Source: Bacteroidales bacterium (GTDB lineage Bacteria > Bacteroidota > Bacteroidia > Bacteroidales > F082). From it: a DNA stretch of 64,000 nucleotides. The stretch's first letter is position 1. The number at the start of each line of letters is the position of its first letter. Shown here piece by piece: positions 44,801-53,213 of this stretch. A program made the position numbers and the translations under genes. Below the pieces are notes generated by a model. That model did no database searches. It saw only the letters and a program-made list of their open reading frames with translations, and was not told where the DNA came from. The stretch spans positions 1 to 64,000 of the forward strand of contig JAEFAE010000004.1 in NCBI GenBank assembly GCA_016291135.1, given 5' to 3'.

Positions 44801-46294
44801 GCCCTTGAAGTCGAGTGCAAGCTCGTCGTCATCGATGCCGATCTCGCCATTGAAGACACTCCCGTTCAGTTTTCCGTTCATGGAGATCTGGTTGAGCGTG
44901 TTGTCCAGCAGTTCGGCGTTGTAGATGTCGCCGTCGATGTCGAGTTCAAGACCGCCGTTTTTGCGTTGCTTTCCGGTGACGTGGGCCGATACGTCGGTGT
45001 TGCCGAGGAGTTTGGGGTTGTGGACCAAGGCGCCGATGTTCAGCTCTTCGCCGTCGATGGTGCTCTCGAACACGTTGTGGCCCGACTCGTCGACCTTTTT
45101 CTTGACCGAGGCACTGACGGCGCCCACCTCCGAGGTGGCCAGCAGTCGGGTTTGGAAGTTGCGGTAGGAGCCTTCGAAGTGACCGCGGATGGTTCCCTTT
45201 TCCATGGGTGCGATGATCTCGGGCAAGGGGATGGTGCCGGTCTTGCCCGGGATGTGGAAGGCCGACAGGTCGTCCAGGGAATAGTGCATCCGTTCGATGG
45301 TCAGTTCGTGCTTCCCATCGAAAAAGTCGAGCGGGTGCATGGCGAGGTTGCCCTCGAAATGGGTCTCCTTGCCGAAATCGAATTGCATCTCGTTGACTTC
45401 GAAATGCTCGATGGGTCCTTGGAACAGGCCTTCGAACCGGAGGGTGTCGGGCATTTGGTACAGGACCTTGGTAAAGGGGCCCAGGTCGCTAAGTAGGATC
45501 TGGGTAGGTCGGATCCGGGTGTCGAAGGTGACGGAGTCCACGAAGGTGCCGAAAGCGTGATAGCCGGGATACAGCATGTGCAGGTCGAGGTCGAGTTGGC
45601 TGTTGGGCGTCTCCAGTTGGAGGCCGTCCAGCAGGATGCCGTGAGAGGAGACGTTGACCTGTGAGGCAAGTCGCTTGAGCTCAAAGCCACTCTGCTCTTT
45701 GGCGGACAGATGGTGGATCTTGCCGGTGATGGAGTCGCCCTTGACGAGGAGGCCCTCCAGGTCGAGGTTGATGTCCTTGACGTCGATATGGGCATAGTCC
45801 ATGAGTTGCTGCTCGCCCTTGGCTGGGTTGTCTTTGTTTTGGTTCCAGAACTGGAAGTCGAGGCCGTTGACGAGGATCCGGTCGATCCGGATGGGGGGCG
45901 TGCCACCGGTCTTTTCCTTGTCTGAAGCGAAGGCGTCGATCAGGAACTGGAGGTTCATCTTGTCTTCCCCCTCGTAGGTGACGAGTTGGGCCGAGGCTTG
46001 GTTCAGCTCGATGCGTTCGAGATGGATGTCGCCGTGGATGAGCTCCTCCATATAGGGATGGATCTTTAGGTTCTTGACATTTAGCAAGTCGTTGTTTTTC
46101 AAGTCTTTGATGACGACATCGTCGAAATTGACGGTAAAGTTCGGGGAGATGTTGAGGCTGCCGATCTGTACCTCGGTGCCGGTTTTGGAAGAGAGATAAC
46201 CTCCCGCAATACGAATGGCAAACTTCTGTATGATAGGATCTTGGATGGCAATAAAGAGGCTCATGATGACCGAAAGGAACACCATTATGATCAC
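41795..46294 (-). CDS. tamB: TamB-like translocation/assembly (AsmA-type) protein
   Basis: 1499 residues. It has an N-terminal signal anchor (VFLSVIMSLFIAIQDPI), an AsmA-like beginning (GTEVQIGSLNISPNFTVNFDDVVIKD), a very long beta-rich middle and the TamB/DUF490 C-terminal domain (LQQAIFSVIDTT, DLDINFNYRPGDEYSNEEM). Such proteins span the periplasm and help insert outer-membrane proteins or move lipids. No ATG opens the frame: GTG at the 5' end was used, the first ATG is three codons in, and additional in-frame basic and hydrophobic codons lie further upstream up to a TGA, so the start is uncertain. A TamA-like partner is not nearby. It is divergent from tsaD. Confidence 0.85.
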   Translation of the reverse strand: MIIMVFLSVIMSLFIAIQDPIIQKFAIRIAGGYLSSKTGTEVQIGSLNISPNFTVNFDDVVIKDLKNNDLLNVKNLKIHPYMEELIHGDIHLERIELNQASAQLVTYEGEDKMNLQFLIDAFASDKEKTGGTPPIRIDRILVNGLDFQFWNQNKDNPAKGEQQLMDYAHIDVKDINLDLEGLLVKGDSITGKIHHLSAKEQSGFELKRLASQVNVSSHGILLDGLQLETPNSQLDLDLHMLYPGYHAFGTFVDSVTFDTRIRPTQILLSDLGPFTKVLYQMPDTLRFEGLFQGPIEHFEVNEMQFDFGKETHFEGNLAMHPLDFFDGKHELTIERMHYSLDDLSAFHIPGKTGTIPLPEIIAPMEKGTIRGHFEGSYRNFQTRLLATSEVGAVSASVKKKVDESGHNVFESTIDGEELNIGALVHNPKLLGNTDVSAHVTGKQRKNGGLELDIDGDIYNAELLDNTLNQISMNGKLNGSVFNGEIGIDDDELALDFKGRLDFTDPKAIGGTFQADITKADLNKLNLIKDDPAAKLRASIIADGIHLNDFNKAEGLLAIRNMTFENSKGTLDMDALDASIANDNLMQKKIQVNCDFLEFEMAGKMDFPTLVTAFKQTIASYAEIPQWTEDLEAFEKSGKSSDQDFIVNLIVKDPKPLTQLFVPDLSIAKNTTLNGTFTSRSRLLNLTLRSKSIRFNNFRINNIECKSASTPRQLITRLNLDQIILRDSTEFDSTMIAIDRFTITNTLFNDSIRTDLSWDDKEVEDHNKAFVSTYFFPDLEGGAFTIHQADILVNDSMWHLRKDGYVDFEDGKVRFKDIQLSCNEQRMSLNGMMPNTAEDTLALSFDQFDLSTLDFIFRGMGFDLDGMVYGNATVSDMKNDLSLIADMEIRQLGFNGETYGDAEIHSHWDHLQDAILLDVGLRNQDRKALSLTGGYYTKKKDDNLDFSLNVDSLSLSMISPFVRGVAERIQGYCKGDLTITGSTRQPELQGAIRVFDGGCKINFLNTFYTFSPTIELTDRLISLSDMMLTDTLGNSALVFGSISHDHLKNMRLNFKMFPDNFLAMATTADLSPKFFGNAIASGMVEVNGPVNDLRLDINALTRKGTVMTIPLGGKNSVSKHEFITFVNKNNPIEEAEEATEKAPSKQKGNLHLGIDLDVNDNAQIRISLPNNLGTLEAKGNGNIKLGMESNVLSLIGDYVIKNGSLSLNIEDLLRRNFILEEGSRISWTGDPVNGTIDVTGVYQTKTSLSTLGLGDSLNSSNNTLKAECLVHLKNRLMNPDITFGFRFPGASDELQQAIFSVIDTTNQAEVLMQSIYLMVMNSFNYSGSSNYYGFFTGQINDFLSQLTNDLDINFNYRPGDEYSNEEMTIALKKQLFDDRVTIETNFGVTIPTNSYASSSTNIIGDVNVDIKLTKDGRLSAQVFNRSNYNTYYYQYSYYKMAPYTQGIGLSYGRSFDQFKDLFKKRKSTPLSNRPLSNRTETLGPPDPASTQQPEQDEPAQ

Positions 46295-46323
46295 AAGGAT
46301 ACTATGGATAATCTTTTTTTTAA

Positions 46324-46331
46324 TAATTTTG
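46324..46331 (+). promoter_or_regulatory. -7 element for tsaD
   Basis: TAATTTTG, 19 bases before the tsaD ATG, within the short AT-rich space shared with divergent tamB. Confidence 0.6.
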
Positions 46332-46350
46332 AGCCTCCAAATCTCAGTTC

Positions 46351-47376
46351 ATGAACGAATATATCCTAGGCATCGAGTCTTCTTGCGACGACACTTCCGC
46401 TGCGGTTCTCCAAGGCACCTGTGTGCTTTCCAACGTCATTGCCGGACAGAAGGTGCACGAGCAATACGGAGGCGTCGTCCCCGAGTTGGCCTCGCGCGCG
46501 CATCAGCAGAACATCATCCCCGTCATCGACACGGCCTTAAAGAATGCAAATATAGACAAAAAACAATTATCCGCAATCGCTTTTACCCGTGGACCTGGAC
46601 TTTTAGGTTCATTGTTGGTCGGCACTTCGTTCGCAAAGGCGTTTGCGCAGACGCTTGACATCCCGATGGTGGAGATCGACCACATGAATGCCCACATCCT
46701 GGTGCATTTTGCCACCGACGCCACCCATACCGAGGTGCCCGACTTTCCCTTCCTTTGCCTGACGGTTTCGGGCGGGCATACGCAGATCGTGGTGGTGAAG
46801 GACTATTTCGACATGGAGGTGATCGGCAAGACCATCGACGACGCGGCTGGCGAGGCTTTCGACAAGACGGCCAAGATCCTGGGGCTTCCTTACCCGGGCG
46901 GTCCGGTCATCGACAAGCTGGCCAAGTTGGGCGACCCGGAAGCATTCCAATTTGCCAAGCCGAGCATCCCAGGGTTGGATTATAGCTTCAGTGGATTGAA
47001 AACCAGTATCTTATATACCGTTCGTGATCAGCTGAAACTGAATCCGAATTTCATCGAGGAGAACAAAGAGAACCTCTGCGCCTCGGTGCAAAAAACAATC
47101 ATCGACATCCTGATGAACAAGTTGGTGAAAGCCAGCAAACAAACGGGTATCAAGACGGTGGCCATCGCCGGCGGGGTCAGCGCCAACAGCGGCTTGCATG
47201 ACGCCATGCTGGCCATGGGGGAGAAATACCACTGGAAGGTGTTCATTCCCCGGTTGAGCTATTCCACCGACAATGCCGCCATGGTGGCAGTCGCCGGTTA
47301 TTTCAAGTATCTCCGCGGGGAGTTTGCCACCCAGGATTTGACGCCATACGCCCGGCAGAGCCTGAACGAGCGTTGA
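46351..47376 (+). CDS. tsaD: tRNA N6-adenosine threonylcarbamoyltransferase TsaD
   Basis: 341 residues, normal length for the Kae1/TsaD family. It opens with ILGIESSCDDTS, has GGVVPELASRAH, the metal-binding HMNAH (H-x3-H), SGGHTQIVVV, and DDAAGEAFDKTAKILGLPYPGG, with VAIAGGVSANSGL near the end. It transfers the threonylcarbamoyl group to A37 of ANN-decoding tRNAs together with TsaB and TsaE, which are not in this window. Convergent with dgt; the 43-base gap has no strong hairpin. Confidence 0.97.
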   Translation: MNEYILGIESSCDDTSAAVLQGTCVLSNVIAGQKVHEQYGGVVPELASRAHQQNIIPVIDTALKNANIDKKQLSAIAFTRGPGLLGSLLVGTSFAKAFAQTLDIPMVEIDHMNAHILVHFATDATHTEVPDFPFLCLTVSGGHTQIVVVKDYFDMEVIGKTIDDAAGEAFDKTAKILGLPYPGGPVIDKLAKLGDPEAFQFAKPSIPGLDYSFSGLKTSILYTVRDQLKLNPNFIEENKENLCASVQKTIIDILMNKLVKASKQTGIKTVAIAGGVSANSGLHDAMLAMGEKYHWKVFIPRLSYSTDNAAMVAVAGYFKYLRGEFATQDLTPYARQSLNER

Positions 47377-47419
47377 GAAGATAAAGCCTTCCGCACATCG
47401 GAGCGCGTCCGTGGAGCGG

Positions 47420-48733
47420 TTAATCGATTCCACGCAAGTCCTTGTAGAGTTGGACGGCGTATAGGTCGGTCATGTTGGAGATGAAGTCGATCACCGATTG
47501 GATCTTGTAATACATGCCTTCCTTGATAGGCGTGAACTGTTCCGGCATCAGGCTCAGCAGTTTCTTGTTGTAGGTCTTGTCGGGTTCCAGCACGGCTGCG
47601 ACAAACGCTTCCATCAAGGTTCCGATGACATTGAACCCGGTCAGCTCGATCTTGACGACGGACGGATGCCGGTAGATGTCTTTCACGGATTGCTTGCGGC
47701 ATTGTTTCAAGGCTTGCTCCTCATGCTCGGGGAGGTAGGCAATCAGGCTGTCTTTGAAGGTCCCCTCCATGATTTCGTCGTAATGCGCCACAAAGATGTC
47801 GCTGGCCAGGTTGACGAGCTTGTTGATCAAGGTGGCCCTCAGGAAGGCCATCCGCTCGTTGGGGTCGCTCACTTCACGATAGACGTCCTCTTTGTGCTTG
47901 AACACTCCGGCGTCTTTGACGGGGTCGAAGAACGACATGAAGGCTTGCTCGATGGCCTCGGTGCTGATGATGCCCCGCTTGTGGGCGTCTTCCATGTCGA
48001 GGATGAGGTAGCAGATGTCGTCGGAGGCTTCCATCATATAGGAAAGGGGATGCCGTGCGTAGACGTTGTGCTCGCTGTCGATGGTTGGAATGTCGCATTC
48101 ACGCATGGTCGCTTCAAATACCTCGAGATCGGAATAAAACACATTGTATTTTTTCCGGTTTCCATTGTTGTAGGAAGGGTAGGGGTATTTGATCAAGGCA
48201 CCCAACGTGGCGGCCGTCAGCGACAATCCCCCGGGGCGCCGTCCCTTGAACTGGCAGGTCAGCAGGTGGAAGGCGTTGGCGTTGCCTTCGAAGGCGATCA
48301 GGTCGCTCCACTGTTCGGGCAGCATGGAAGCCTGCAGTTCCTTGCCTTTCCCGTCCTTGAAGAAGCTGCTGATGGTGTCTTCGCCAGAATGGCCGAAGGG
48401 TGGGTTCCCGAGGTCGTGGGCGAGGCATACCGTGGACACGATGGTCTCGATGTCGGATTGACGGTCTTTCAGCTCAGGATGTTTGCCAAGAAGCTTCTGG
48501 ACGGTGCGACAGGCGATGGAGCGACCGACGCTGGCCACTTCCAAGCTGTGTGTCAATCGGTTGTGGACCATTTGGGCGCCAGGCAGGGGGAACACCTGGG
48601 TCTTGTTCTGCAGTCTCCGGAAAGCGCTGGAGAAGATGATGCGGTCGTAGTCGCGTTGAAAGGAGCTGCGGATGTCGGCACTCTTGTGCGGCGAGGCGTA
48701 GCGATGCGTGGAAAGAAGGTCGTTCCAGTTCAT
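47420..48733 (-). CDS. dgt: Deoxyguanosinetriphosphate triphosphohydrolase
   Basis: 437 residues. The HD-domain metal motif is H...HD: RLTHSLEVASVGR supplies the first His, and CLAHDLGNPPFGHSGE the HD. FSSAFRRLQNKTQVFPLP at the N-terminus is the signature of bacterial dNTP triphosphohydrolases. It hydrolyses dGTP to deoxyguanosine and triphosphate. Such enzymes sometimes limit phage replication, but here the context (tsaD, secreted protein) is housekeeping. It is transcribed from a promoter that abuts the divergent gene's promoter. Confidence 0.95.
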   Translation of the reverse strand: MNWNDLLSTHRYASPHKSADIRSSFQRDYDRIIFSSAFRRLQNKTQVFPLPGAQMVHNRLTHSLEVASVGRSIACRTVQKLLGKHPELKDRQSDIETIVSTVCLAHDLGNPPFGHSGEDTISSFFKDGKGKELQASMLPEQWSDLIAFEGNANAFHLLTCQFKGRRPGGLSLTAATLGALIKYPYPSYNNGNRKKYNVFYSDLEVFEATMRECDIPTIDSEHNVYARHPLSYMMEASDDICYLILDMEDAHKRGIISTEAIEQAFMSFFDPVKDAGVFKHKEDVYREVSDPNERMAFLRATLINKLVNLASDIFVAHYDEIMEGTFKDSLIAYLPEHEEQALKQCRKQSVKDIYRHPSVVKIELTGFNVIGTLMEAFVAAVLEPDKTYNKKLLSLMPEQFTPIKEGMYYKIQSVIDFISNMTDLYAVQLYKDLRGID

Positions 48734-48753
48734 GGTGGATTGGTTTTCTCATG

Positions 48754-48770
48754 CAAAAGTAGTATTTTTG
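48754..48770. promoter_or_regulatory. Back-to-back -7 elements, dgt (minus) and secreted protein (plus)
   Basis: The minus-strand TACTTTTG (48754-48761) and the plus-strand TATTTTTG (48763-48770) are separated by one base. Each lies 18-20 bases from its gene's start. Polymerases could not occupy both at once. Confidence 0.6.
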
Positions 48771-48788
48771 CCGCATATTTGGTCGAAA

Positions 48789-50327
48789 ATGAAAAGAATC
48801 GGTCTCTTGTTAACGGCGTGGATGCTATGTGGATGGTTGTTGGGCCAGTCGCCCGACACCTACATGGTTTCGGATTTCTCTGCGGAGCATTTCGACCGGA
48901 TGCTCGACCTCTGTGGGGAGGCCGGGCTTGAGGGCTTGCTGCAACGTACGCCTTTCTCCTCTTACGGCCATTATCAGTGGAATCCCGACTTTGCCCCAGA
49001 AGGAGACAAGTCGGTGGCACGGATGGTGGCGCAGGCGTCAAACCGGGGCGTACAGCTGGGGATCTTCGCACAGCAAGAGGCCATCAGCCTGAACGACGCC
49101 TATTTCTCACCCAGGTATTATGCCCAGTTGAAACGCTCGGCGAAGGTGGACTTGTACCATGGCATCGATGCCGAACAGGGGGCGTTTGCCCTCTATCCGA
49201 ATGCGGTGTTCAGCCAACCCTCCACCCTCAACCTGCTCTGGGTGGAGGGCGAAATGATCGCCTATGGCACCATGGAACCGGCCCAGGAGTCGGTGATCCT
49301 CTATCGTTGTGCCCGAGGGGCGTATGGGACGGCCGCTTCCGAACACGGGGCACACGCCGAGGCGTACAAGCTTTGGGACGCTCCGGGACGTTTCGTCGCT
49401 CCGGACGGTGCCTTGTGCGACTCGGTCCGGTGGCATCTTGCTCAGCGGATTGCAGCGGCAGGATTGCGTTTTGTGCGTTATGCCGATGCATCGGGCATGA
49501 ACAAGGTGGACGGCGCGGTGCGGGTAAGGCAGGTGGAGGCTTGGGAACAAGAGGCCAGGAAAGCCCTGGGACAAGCGGGCCTTGCGAGCCATGCGATGTC
49601 GTTGGGCTGGTTCAACATCCATCCTTCGGAGGGTCGGCAGCCGGTCACCACCTTGGAAGAACTGGAATGGTTCCTTGCCAAGGCAGCCGCTTTCGATGCC
49701 GGCTATGGACTGGTGATCGACCAAGCGACGGTTCAACGGCATGGGCTACTCGACCGGATGATGGTCTTGGTGAAGGCCTGGAACACAGTGCGTGACGCGG
49801 GCATCCTGACCGAGCAACAGAAAGAGGACCTGAAGGATCCATACGCCGACTGGCATCTCGAACCCTACGGCGACGACAGCTTCCTATTGTATCCTGTCCG
49901 GATCTCTCGCCGGTACCGTTGTGCCGTAGCCAAGGGCCCGATTCGTGAGACTTGGCAGTGGAAGTCGTCGGAGAAGAGCAGCCTGGCCTTGTCCATCGAG
50001 GTGCAGGGCAAAGGCGAGATCCGGCAGCCCAGCATCGTCATCGGAGCCGATACCCTGCGTTTCCCTTGTACCGTGAAAGCGGGGCAGCAGTTGTTTTGTG
50101 GTTATAATGGGACGGTGCGTATTACCGACGGGGACTTCAACACGTTGAAAGAGATGGCCGTGGAGGGGCTTCCCGTGCTGCCGGCAGGCGAGACGGAAGT
50201 GACCTTTACCTGTGAGGCGCGGGGTGCCGACAAGCTGCCTGAAGTGCGTGTCCGTTACCAGACCCGAGAGACCCCCTTGCCACTTATGGTTCCCGTGAAA
50301 AGGGAGCCCGAGGATCCGATGGACTGA
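48789..50327 (+). CDS. Secreted protein of unknown function, possible TIM-barrel hydrolase
   Basis: 512 residues from MKRIGLLLTA; the signal peptide ends near LLGQS. The first 350 residues alternate predicted helices and strands in a barrel-like order (FDRMLDLCGEAGLEGLLQRTPF, VQLGIFAQQEA, GLRFVRYADASGMNKVDGA, ASHAMSLGWFNIHPSEG). The last 130 residues are beta-rich, like an accessory domain. Acidic residues in YADASGMN and IDQATVQ could be catalytic, but I cannot match it to a named glycoside hydrolase family. It has no T9SS tail. It probably acts in the periplasm. Transcribed alone; FeoAB follows with its own promoter. Confidence 0.7.
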   Translation: MKRIGLLLTAWMLCGWLLGQSPDTYMVSDFSAEHFDRMLDLCGEAGLEGLLQRTPFSSYGHYQWNPDFAPEGDKSVARMVAQASNRGVQLGIFAQQEAISLNDAYFSPRYYAQLKRSAKVDLYHGIDAEQGAFALYPNAVFSQPSTLNLLWVEGEMIAYGTMEPAQESVILYRCARGAYGTAASEHGAHAEAYKLWDAPGRFVAPDGALCDSVRWHLAQRIAAAGLRFVRYADASGMNKVDGAVRVRQVEAWEQEARKALGQAGLASHAMSLGWFNIHPSEGRQPVTTLEELEWFLAKAAAFDAGYGLVIDQATVQRHGLLDRMMVLVKAWNTVRDAGILTEQQKEDLKDPYADWHLEPYGDDSFLLYPVRISRRYRCAVAKGPIRETWQWKSSEKSSLALSIEVQGKGEIRQPSIVIGADTLRFPCTVKAGQQLFCGYNGTVRITDGDFNTLKEMAVEGLPVLPAGETEVTFTCEARGADKLPEVRVRYQTRETPLPLMVPVKREPEDPMD

Positions 50328-50403
50328 GAGGGTCCTTCCCTCGGGGGAGGATCGATCGCAAAAATCCCTAAAAATAGGTAGTACAACGAGGGAACAAGTG
50401 TCG

Positions 50404-50411
50404 TATCTTTG
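50404..50411 (+). promoter_or_regulatory. -7 element for feoAB
   Basis: TATCTTTG, 18 bases before the feoAB ATG. No Fur box was identified by eye. Confidence 0.55.
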
Positions 50412-50429
50412 CCAATTAAAACGAAAAGT

Positions 50430-52802
50430 ATGAAAATGTCATTGGAGCAACTTGAGATTGGCCAACCTGCGAGAATCAAAGGCGTTGGCGGCGAGGGCTC
50501 CCGTCGCCAGCATTTTCTCGACATGGGCTTGATTCCCGATGCCATCATCAAGATCGTGAAGTATGCGCCTTTGGGCGACCCTATGGAAGTGCTGATCCAC
50601 GGCTATTCGTTGACGCTGCGTAAAGCGGATGCCGCCCTGATTGCCGTGGAACCCTGCGATGAGAAGGAAATCGTGGACAACCCATCTGGCGAATTTGATA
50701 CTAATAGATTGTATATCAGCGCTTTGCATGATCATAACGCCCACCCGGGATTGGGAGAGGAAGGCATCTATCACGACAAGGAGCATGAGAATCCCTTACC
50801 CAAAGGAACGAAGCTGACGTTCGCCTTGGCAGGTCAGCAAAACTGTGGCAAGACGACGCTGTTCAACCAACTCACCGGTGCCAACCAGCATGTGGGTAAC
50901 TTCCCCGGGGTCACCGTCGATCGGAAGGACGGCGTCATCAAAGGGCATCCGGAGACTTCGGTCACCGACCTTCCGGGCATCTATTCGCTCTCGCCCTATA
51001 CTTCCGAGGAGATCGTCTCAAGGCAGTTCATCATCGATGAGCAACCCAAGGCGATCATCAACATCGTGGATGCCAACAACATCGAGCGTAACCTTTACCT
51101 GACCATGCAGCTGATGGAGCTGGGGATGCCTATGGTATTGGCACTCAACATGATGGATGAGGTTCGTAACAATGGAGGCACCATCCTGGTCAACGAGATG
51201 GAGAAGATCCTGGGACTGCCGGTGGTGCCCATCGCGGCTTCCAAGAACGAAGGCGTGTCTGAATTGGTGGACCATGCCATCCATGTGGCGAAATACCAGG
51301 AAGTACCTGTGCGTCAGGACTTTTGTGATAAAGATGACCATGGAGGTGCCGTACACCGTTGTCTCCATAGCATCATGCACCTGATCGAGGATCATGCCCA
51401 GCGTGCCGGCATCCCCCTGCGTTTTGCCGCCTCCAAGCTGGTGGAAGGCGACGAGGTGGTGATGAAGGCCTTGGCACTCTCGCAGAACGAGAAGGAGACC
51501 CTGGAACACCTCATCGTCCAGATGGAGGAGGAACGTGGCCTGGACCGTGCCGCGGCCATGGCCGAGATGCGTTTTGCCTTCATCAAACGTCTCTGCAGCC
51601 GCACCGTGGTGAAGCCCAAGGAGAGCAAGGAATACCAGCGCAGCCGCCGCATCGACCGTATCCTGACGGGTAAATGGACGGCCATCCCGATTTTCATCCT
51701 CGTGATGGTGGGGGTCATCTACCTCTCCATTGACGCCTTGGGTGCTCCGCTCCAGGACTGGCTCGACCAAGGCATCTCGTGGTTAGCCGAACGTTGTGGT
51801 GGGGCGCTCGCCCGTTGGAACGTCAACCCCGCCGTGCAGTCGCTTGTGGTGGACGGTATCTTCGGCGGCGTGGGCAGCGTGCTGAGTTTTGTGCCGATCA
51901 TCATCTTGTTGTTCTTCTTCCTCAGCTTGTTGGAAGACAGTGGCTACATGGCCCGCGTGGCCTTTGTGAGCGACAGCTTCCTCCGTAAGCTGGGACTGAC
52001 GGGACATAGCATCGTCCCGATGCTCATCGGGTTCGGATGCACGGTCCCCGCAGTGATGGCCACGCGTACGCTTCATTCCACCCACGACCGCTGGCGTACC
52101 ATCCTGCTGACGCCGTTCATGAGCTGCTCGGCCAAGATCCCGATCTACGGGTTCTTCACCAGCATGTTCTTTCCCGGTCATGGGGGTCTGGTGCTGATTT
52201 GCCTGTATCTGTTGGGAATCGCAGTGGGGGTCTTGACGGCCCTTGTCACGAAATGGATGGGCGGGAACCGCGATGTGGCGCCTTTTGTGATGGAGCTACC
52301 CAACTACCGGCTTCCGAGTGCCAAGAACGTGGCGCACCTGCTTTGGGATAAGACCAAGGACTTCGTACAACGGGCGTTCACGGTGATCTTCCTGGCGACG
52401 CTGGTGATCTGGTTCCTCCAGACTTTCGACTTCCATTTCCAGATGGTGGAAAACGGCGAAGGTAGCATGTTGGCTTCCGTAGCCGGCTGGATCGCCCCGG
52501 TGTTCCGGCCTCTGGGCTTGGGCAGCTGGCAGGTGGTCACTGCCTTGATCAGTGGCTTCATGGCCAAGGAGAGTGTGGTTGCCACCCTGGAGGTGTTGAA
52601 CGCCATGCCGCTCTTCACCATGGTCTCCAGCATCTCGATGTTGGTGTTCTGCCTGCTCTATACGCCTTGTGTGGCTGCCGTGGCTTCCATCCGTCGTGAA
52701 TTGGGGGGCAAGTGGGTCTTGTTTGTGGTGTTGTTCCAGTGCCTGGTGGCCTGGGTCTGTGCCTGGTTCGCTTATCTCATCGCCAACGCAGTTATCGGAT
52801 GA
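50430..52802 (+). CDS. feoB: Ferrous iron transporter FeoA-FeoB fusion
   Basis: 790 residues. Residues 1-78 are an FeoA SH3-like domain (IGQPARIKGVGG, FLDMGLIPDA). The FeoB G domain starts at about 135 with G1 GQQNCGKT, a variant of the usual GNPNCGKT. It continues with NFPGVTVD (G2), DLPGIYSL (G3) and LNMMDE (G4). The membrane part has two Gate motifs (IGFGCTVPAVMATRTL and AKESVVATLEVL) and about eight to ten helices. It imports Fe2+ across the inner membrane. FeoA-FeoB fusions are usual in Bacteroidota. The small Cys-rich membrane protein overlaps its stop by 4 bases. Confidence 0.97.
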   Translation: MKMSLEQLEIGQPARIKGVGGEGSRRQHFLDMGLIPDAIIKIVKYAPLGDPMEVLIHGYSLTLRKADAALIAVEPCDEKEIVDNPSGEFDTNRLYISALHDHNAHPGLGEEGIYHDKEHENPLPKGTKLTFALAGQQNCGKTTLFNQLTGANQHVGNFPGVTVDRKDGVIKGHPETSVTDLPGIYSLSPYTSEEIVSRQFIIDEQPKAIINIVDANNIERNLYLTMQLMELGMPMVLALNMMDEVRNNGGTILVNEMEKILGLPVVPIAASKNEGVSELVDHAIHVAKYQEVPVRQDFCDKDDHGGAVHRCLHSIMHLIEDHAQRAGIPLRFAASKLVEGDEVVMKALALSQNEKETLEHLIVQMEEERGLDRAAAMAEMRFAFIKRLCSRTVVKPKESKEYQRSRRIDRILTGKWTAIPIFILVMVGVIYLSIDALGAPLQDWLDQGISWLAERCGGALARWNVNPAVQSLVVDGIFGGVGSVLSFVPIIILLFFFLSLLEDSGYMARVAFVSDSFLRKLGLTGHSIVPMLIGFGCTVPAVMATRTLHSTHDRWRTILLTPFMSCSAKIPIYGFFTSMFFPGHGGLVLICLYLLGIAVGVLTALVTKWMGGNRDVAPFVMELPNYRLPSAKNVAHLLWDKTKDFVQRAFTVIFLATLVIWFLQTFDFHFQMVENGEGSMLASVAGWIAPVFRPLGLGSWQVVTALISGFMAKESVVATLEVLNAMPLFTMVSSISMLVFCLLYTPCVAAVASIRRELGGKWVLFVVLFQCLVAWVCAWFAYLIANAVIG

Positions 52803-52951
52803 ATCTAGCTACGGTCATCGTGTTGTTGGTGGTGCTGGCCTTTGTGGTGCTGGCGGTGGTCGCTTTGCGTAAAGGCAAAAACAAGTGTTCTTGCTGTAAG
52901 GCGGATTGCCCGCTGAGAAACACGCCAAAGGCGCGCCGCTGTTCCAAGTAG
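52799..52951 (+). CDS. FeoB-associated Cys-rich membrane protein
   Basis: 50 residues: one N-terminal transmembrane helix (VIVLLVVLAFVVLAVVAL), then a short basic tail with CSCCKADC and a final Cys. This matches the FeoB_associated family found directly after feoB in Bacteroidota and Firmicutes. It overlaps feoB by ATGA. It probably assists iron handling at the transporter; the mechanism is unknown. Confidence 0.85.
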   Translation: MNLATVIVLLVVLAFVVLAVVALRKGKNKCSCCKADCPLRNTPKARRCSK

Positions 52952-53041
52952 TTAAGCTTAGCGAAGCACCTCCAACGGCACTACGCAACTCCCTTCGGTC
53001 CGTTGCTGAGGTGCCTTTTGGAGGTGCTTCGCACGCTTAAG
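52952..53041. repeat. REP-like nested palindrome, copy A
   Basis: Outer arms contain GCGAAGCACCTCCAA and its complement, with TTAAGC/GCTTAA at the tips. The inner stem is GGCAC..GCAAC against GTTGC..GTGCC, with loop TCCCTTCGGTCC. It starts right at the stop of the Cys-rich gene. A GGGGC-TGCC-GCCCC hairpin follows at 53041-53054. Confidence 0.85.
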
Positions 53042-53069
53042 GGGCTGCCGCCCCAGGTTTTCATGTATC

Positions 53070-53184
53070 ATTCTAAGCTTAACGGGGTGTCCTAATATTA
53101 CGCTTAGCGGGGTATCCCAACGGCACTGCGTAGCTCCCTTCGGTCTGCTACGAATGTGCCTCGTGGGATACCCCGCACGCTTAG
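53070..53184. repeat. REP-like nested palindrome, copy B, with a partial arm
   Basis: A degenerate left arm (TAAGCTTAACGGGGTGTCC) precedes a full copy at about 53100-53184. The outer arms are CGGGGTATCCCA and complement, and the inner stem is CGTAGC against GCTACG with the same CTCCCTTCGGTC loop core as copy A. A GTTGC-TGCAAA-GCAAC hairpin follows at 53188-53203. These elements fill the 262-base convergent gap and probably also stop transcription. Confidence 0.85.
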
Positions 53185-53213
53185 AAAGTTGCTGCAAAGC
53201 AACCTAAGAAGGA

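Noticed and set aside
47420-48733. dGTPase as an anti-phage gene
   Set aside because: The family can limit phage, but the neighbours are housekeeping genes and composition is chromosomal. Nothing here points to defence.
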